From: Aalborgiella sp031422495
GTDB taxonomy: Bacteria; Pseudomonadota; Gammaproteobacteria; Burkholderiales; Burkholderiaceae_C
Direction of reading: 5' to 3'
Length of the DNA: 15,262 bases
Assembly (NCBI GenBank): GCA_031422495.1
Contig: JANPLX010000202.1
Span: 1 to 15,262, forward strand
Notes under the pieces: model-generated
Databases searched by the model: none
Told to the model about the DNA's origin: nothing
The model's input: the letters and a program-made list of their open reading frames with translations, nothing else
Program-made: the position numbers and the translations under genes
Shown here: positions 14,402 to 15,262 of the stretch, one piece after another
How the letters are laid out: the number at the start of each line of letters is the position of its first letter
Position numbering within the stretch: position 1 is the stretch's first letter

Positions 14402-15262
14402 ACCTGTTGGAGTTAGTAACGGATTTAGCGGCACAGTACGCGGCGCTTGTCCACATGACTGCCCAGACACTTGTGCGCTGTTAACGACAGTTGAAAACGG
14501 CAAAGCTGTTAAGGTGCAAGGTAACCCTGCACACCCTCAAACAGATGGCGTGTTGTGCACCAAGGTGTCGCGCTACACCGAACGCACTTACCACCCGGAG
14601 AGGATTTTGCAACCGCTCAAACGCGTAGGTCCGAAAGGCTTGGGTCGTTTTGAGCCGGTGTCTTGGGAGGCCGCGCTTTCGGACATTTCTGACAATCTAA
14701 AGGCGATTGCAGCAATCAACTCACAAGCCATCGTTCCCTACAGTTACGCAGGTACGATGGGCTTGGTGCAAGGCGAGGCGATGGCAGCACGATTTTTCAA
14801 TAAACTGGGCGCCTCCAAACTACATCGCTCGATTTGTTCTATGGCTGGTGGCGAGGGTTTGATGCACACTCTGGGCGGTAAAGTCGGCATGAAGGTCGAA
14901 TTTTTTGTGCAATCCAAGCTCATTATTATTTGGGGCAGCAACTCCATTGGCAGCAATTTGCATTTTTGGCGCTATGCCCAAGCAGCTAAGCGCGATGGTG
15001 CAAAGCTGATTTGCATCGATCCGCGTAAAACAGAAACCGCTGACAAATGCCATGAACATATCGCTTTGCTGCCTGGTACGGATGCTGCGCTGGCTTTGGC
15101 CGTCATGCATGAGTTGATCGCCAATGATTGGTTAGACCATGACTATATTGACAAGCATACAATAGGTTGGCCAGCATTAAAAGAGCGTGCCTTGCTATGG
15201 AATCCAGAGCGTGCAGCTAAAATTTGTGGTGTTTCCGTAGCGCAAATCAAGTCTTTGGCGTT
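14385..15262 (+). CDS. Molybdopterin-dependent oxidoreductase (DMSO reductase superfamily), 3' partial
   Basis: The frame is open from ATG 14385 to the window end; 292 codons are visible of a protein that in this family usually has about 700 or more. An in-frame stop (14373-14375, also the stop of the previous gene) rules out an earlier start. Cys22, Cys26, Cys30 and Cys58 give CX3CX3CX27C, the N-terminal [4Fe-4S] site (Molybdop_Fe4S4), with the family wording CPHDCPDTC. The molybdopterin-binding domain follows (ISDNLKAIAAI, then IIIWGSNSIGSNLHFWR and DPRKTETADKC). There is no twin-arginine leader, so the enzyme should be cytoplasmic. The metal ligand is expected near SICSMAGGEG but I do not assign it. 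The electron donor or acceptor is unknown; formate dehydrogenase-like and generic MopB oxidoreductases fit equally. A hairpin surrounds the start codon. Confidence 0.9.
   Translation, partial: MNVASIPVGVSNGFSGTVRGACPHDCPDTCALLTTVENGKAVKVQGNPAHPQTDGVLCTKVSRYTERTYHPERILQPLKRVGPKGLGRFEPVSWEAALSDISDNLKAIAAINSQAIVPYSYAGTMGLVQGEAMAARFFNKLGASKLHRSICSMAGGEGLMHTLGGKVGMKVEFFVQSKLIIIWGSNSIGSNLHFWRYAQAAKRDGAKLICIDPRKTETADKCHEHIALLPGTDAALALAVMHELIANDWLDHDYIDKHTIGWPALKERALLWNPERAAKICGVSVAQIKSLA

Noticed and set aside
1..15262. CRISPR array, tRNA/rRNA genes, insertion sequence, toxin-antitoxin or phage defence genes
   Set aside because: No regularly spaced repeats, cloverleaf-like segments, transposase motifs or defence domains were found on either strand.

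Overview
The window is one continuous run of co-directional plus-strand genes. It looks like the chromosome of a betaproteobacterium of the order Burkholderiales, most like the Comamonadaceae. This rests on the protein families, on a LivKHMGF-type ABC transporter next to a complete beta-oxidation gene set, and on the wording of the conserved motifs. Base composition is more AT-rich than usual for that family (judged by eye, not computed). No species is claimed. There is no tRNA, rRNA, CRISPR array, transposase or phage gene. Both ends are cut: the first gene lacks its 5' end and the last lacks its 3' end.

Region 1 (1-4720) is a branched-chain-amino-acid-type (HAAT family) ABC importer. It holds a partial periplasmic binding protein, a strong intrinsic terminator, then livH, livM, livG and livF packed with 3-nt spacing or overlapping starts, and a final terminator. 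Region 2 (4720-4825) is a control region with a putative promoter and a perfect 14-bp palindrome placed where a TetR-type repressor would act.

Region 3 (4826-11330) is the beta-oxidation core: enoyl-CoA hydratase/3-hydroxyacyl-CoA dehydrogenase, thiolase, a long acyl-CoA dehydrogenase, an SDR and a PaaI-type thioesterase. Region 4 (11372-14375) carries accessory redox and detoxification genes: an MDR enone/quinone reductase, an extended glutathione S-transferase-like protein and a second SDR. Region 5 (14385 to the end) is the N-terminal part of a molybdopterin oxidoreductase with a CX3CX3CX27C iron-sulphur site.

The likely joint task is uptake of a carboxylic acid by the ABC system, its activation outside this window, and shortening by beta-oxidation, with the reductases and GST handling side intermediates. 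The substrate cannot be read from the sequence.

No wholly new system is evident. The most notable signals are four. First, LivF/LivG appear to form one consensus and one degenerate ATP site. Second, a short hairpin-bearing sequence recurs in frame inside the acyl-CoA dehydrogenase and GST genes, with a related hairpin in the hydratase/dehydrogenase gene. Third, a five-codon leader ORF with a duplicated start is fused by ATGA overlap to the acyl-CoA dehydrogenase, behind phased A-tracts. Fourth, there is the TetR-like operator. No gene-free stretch exceeds 300 bases.
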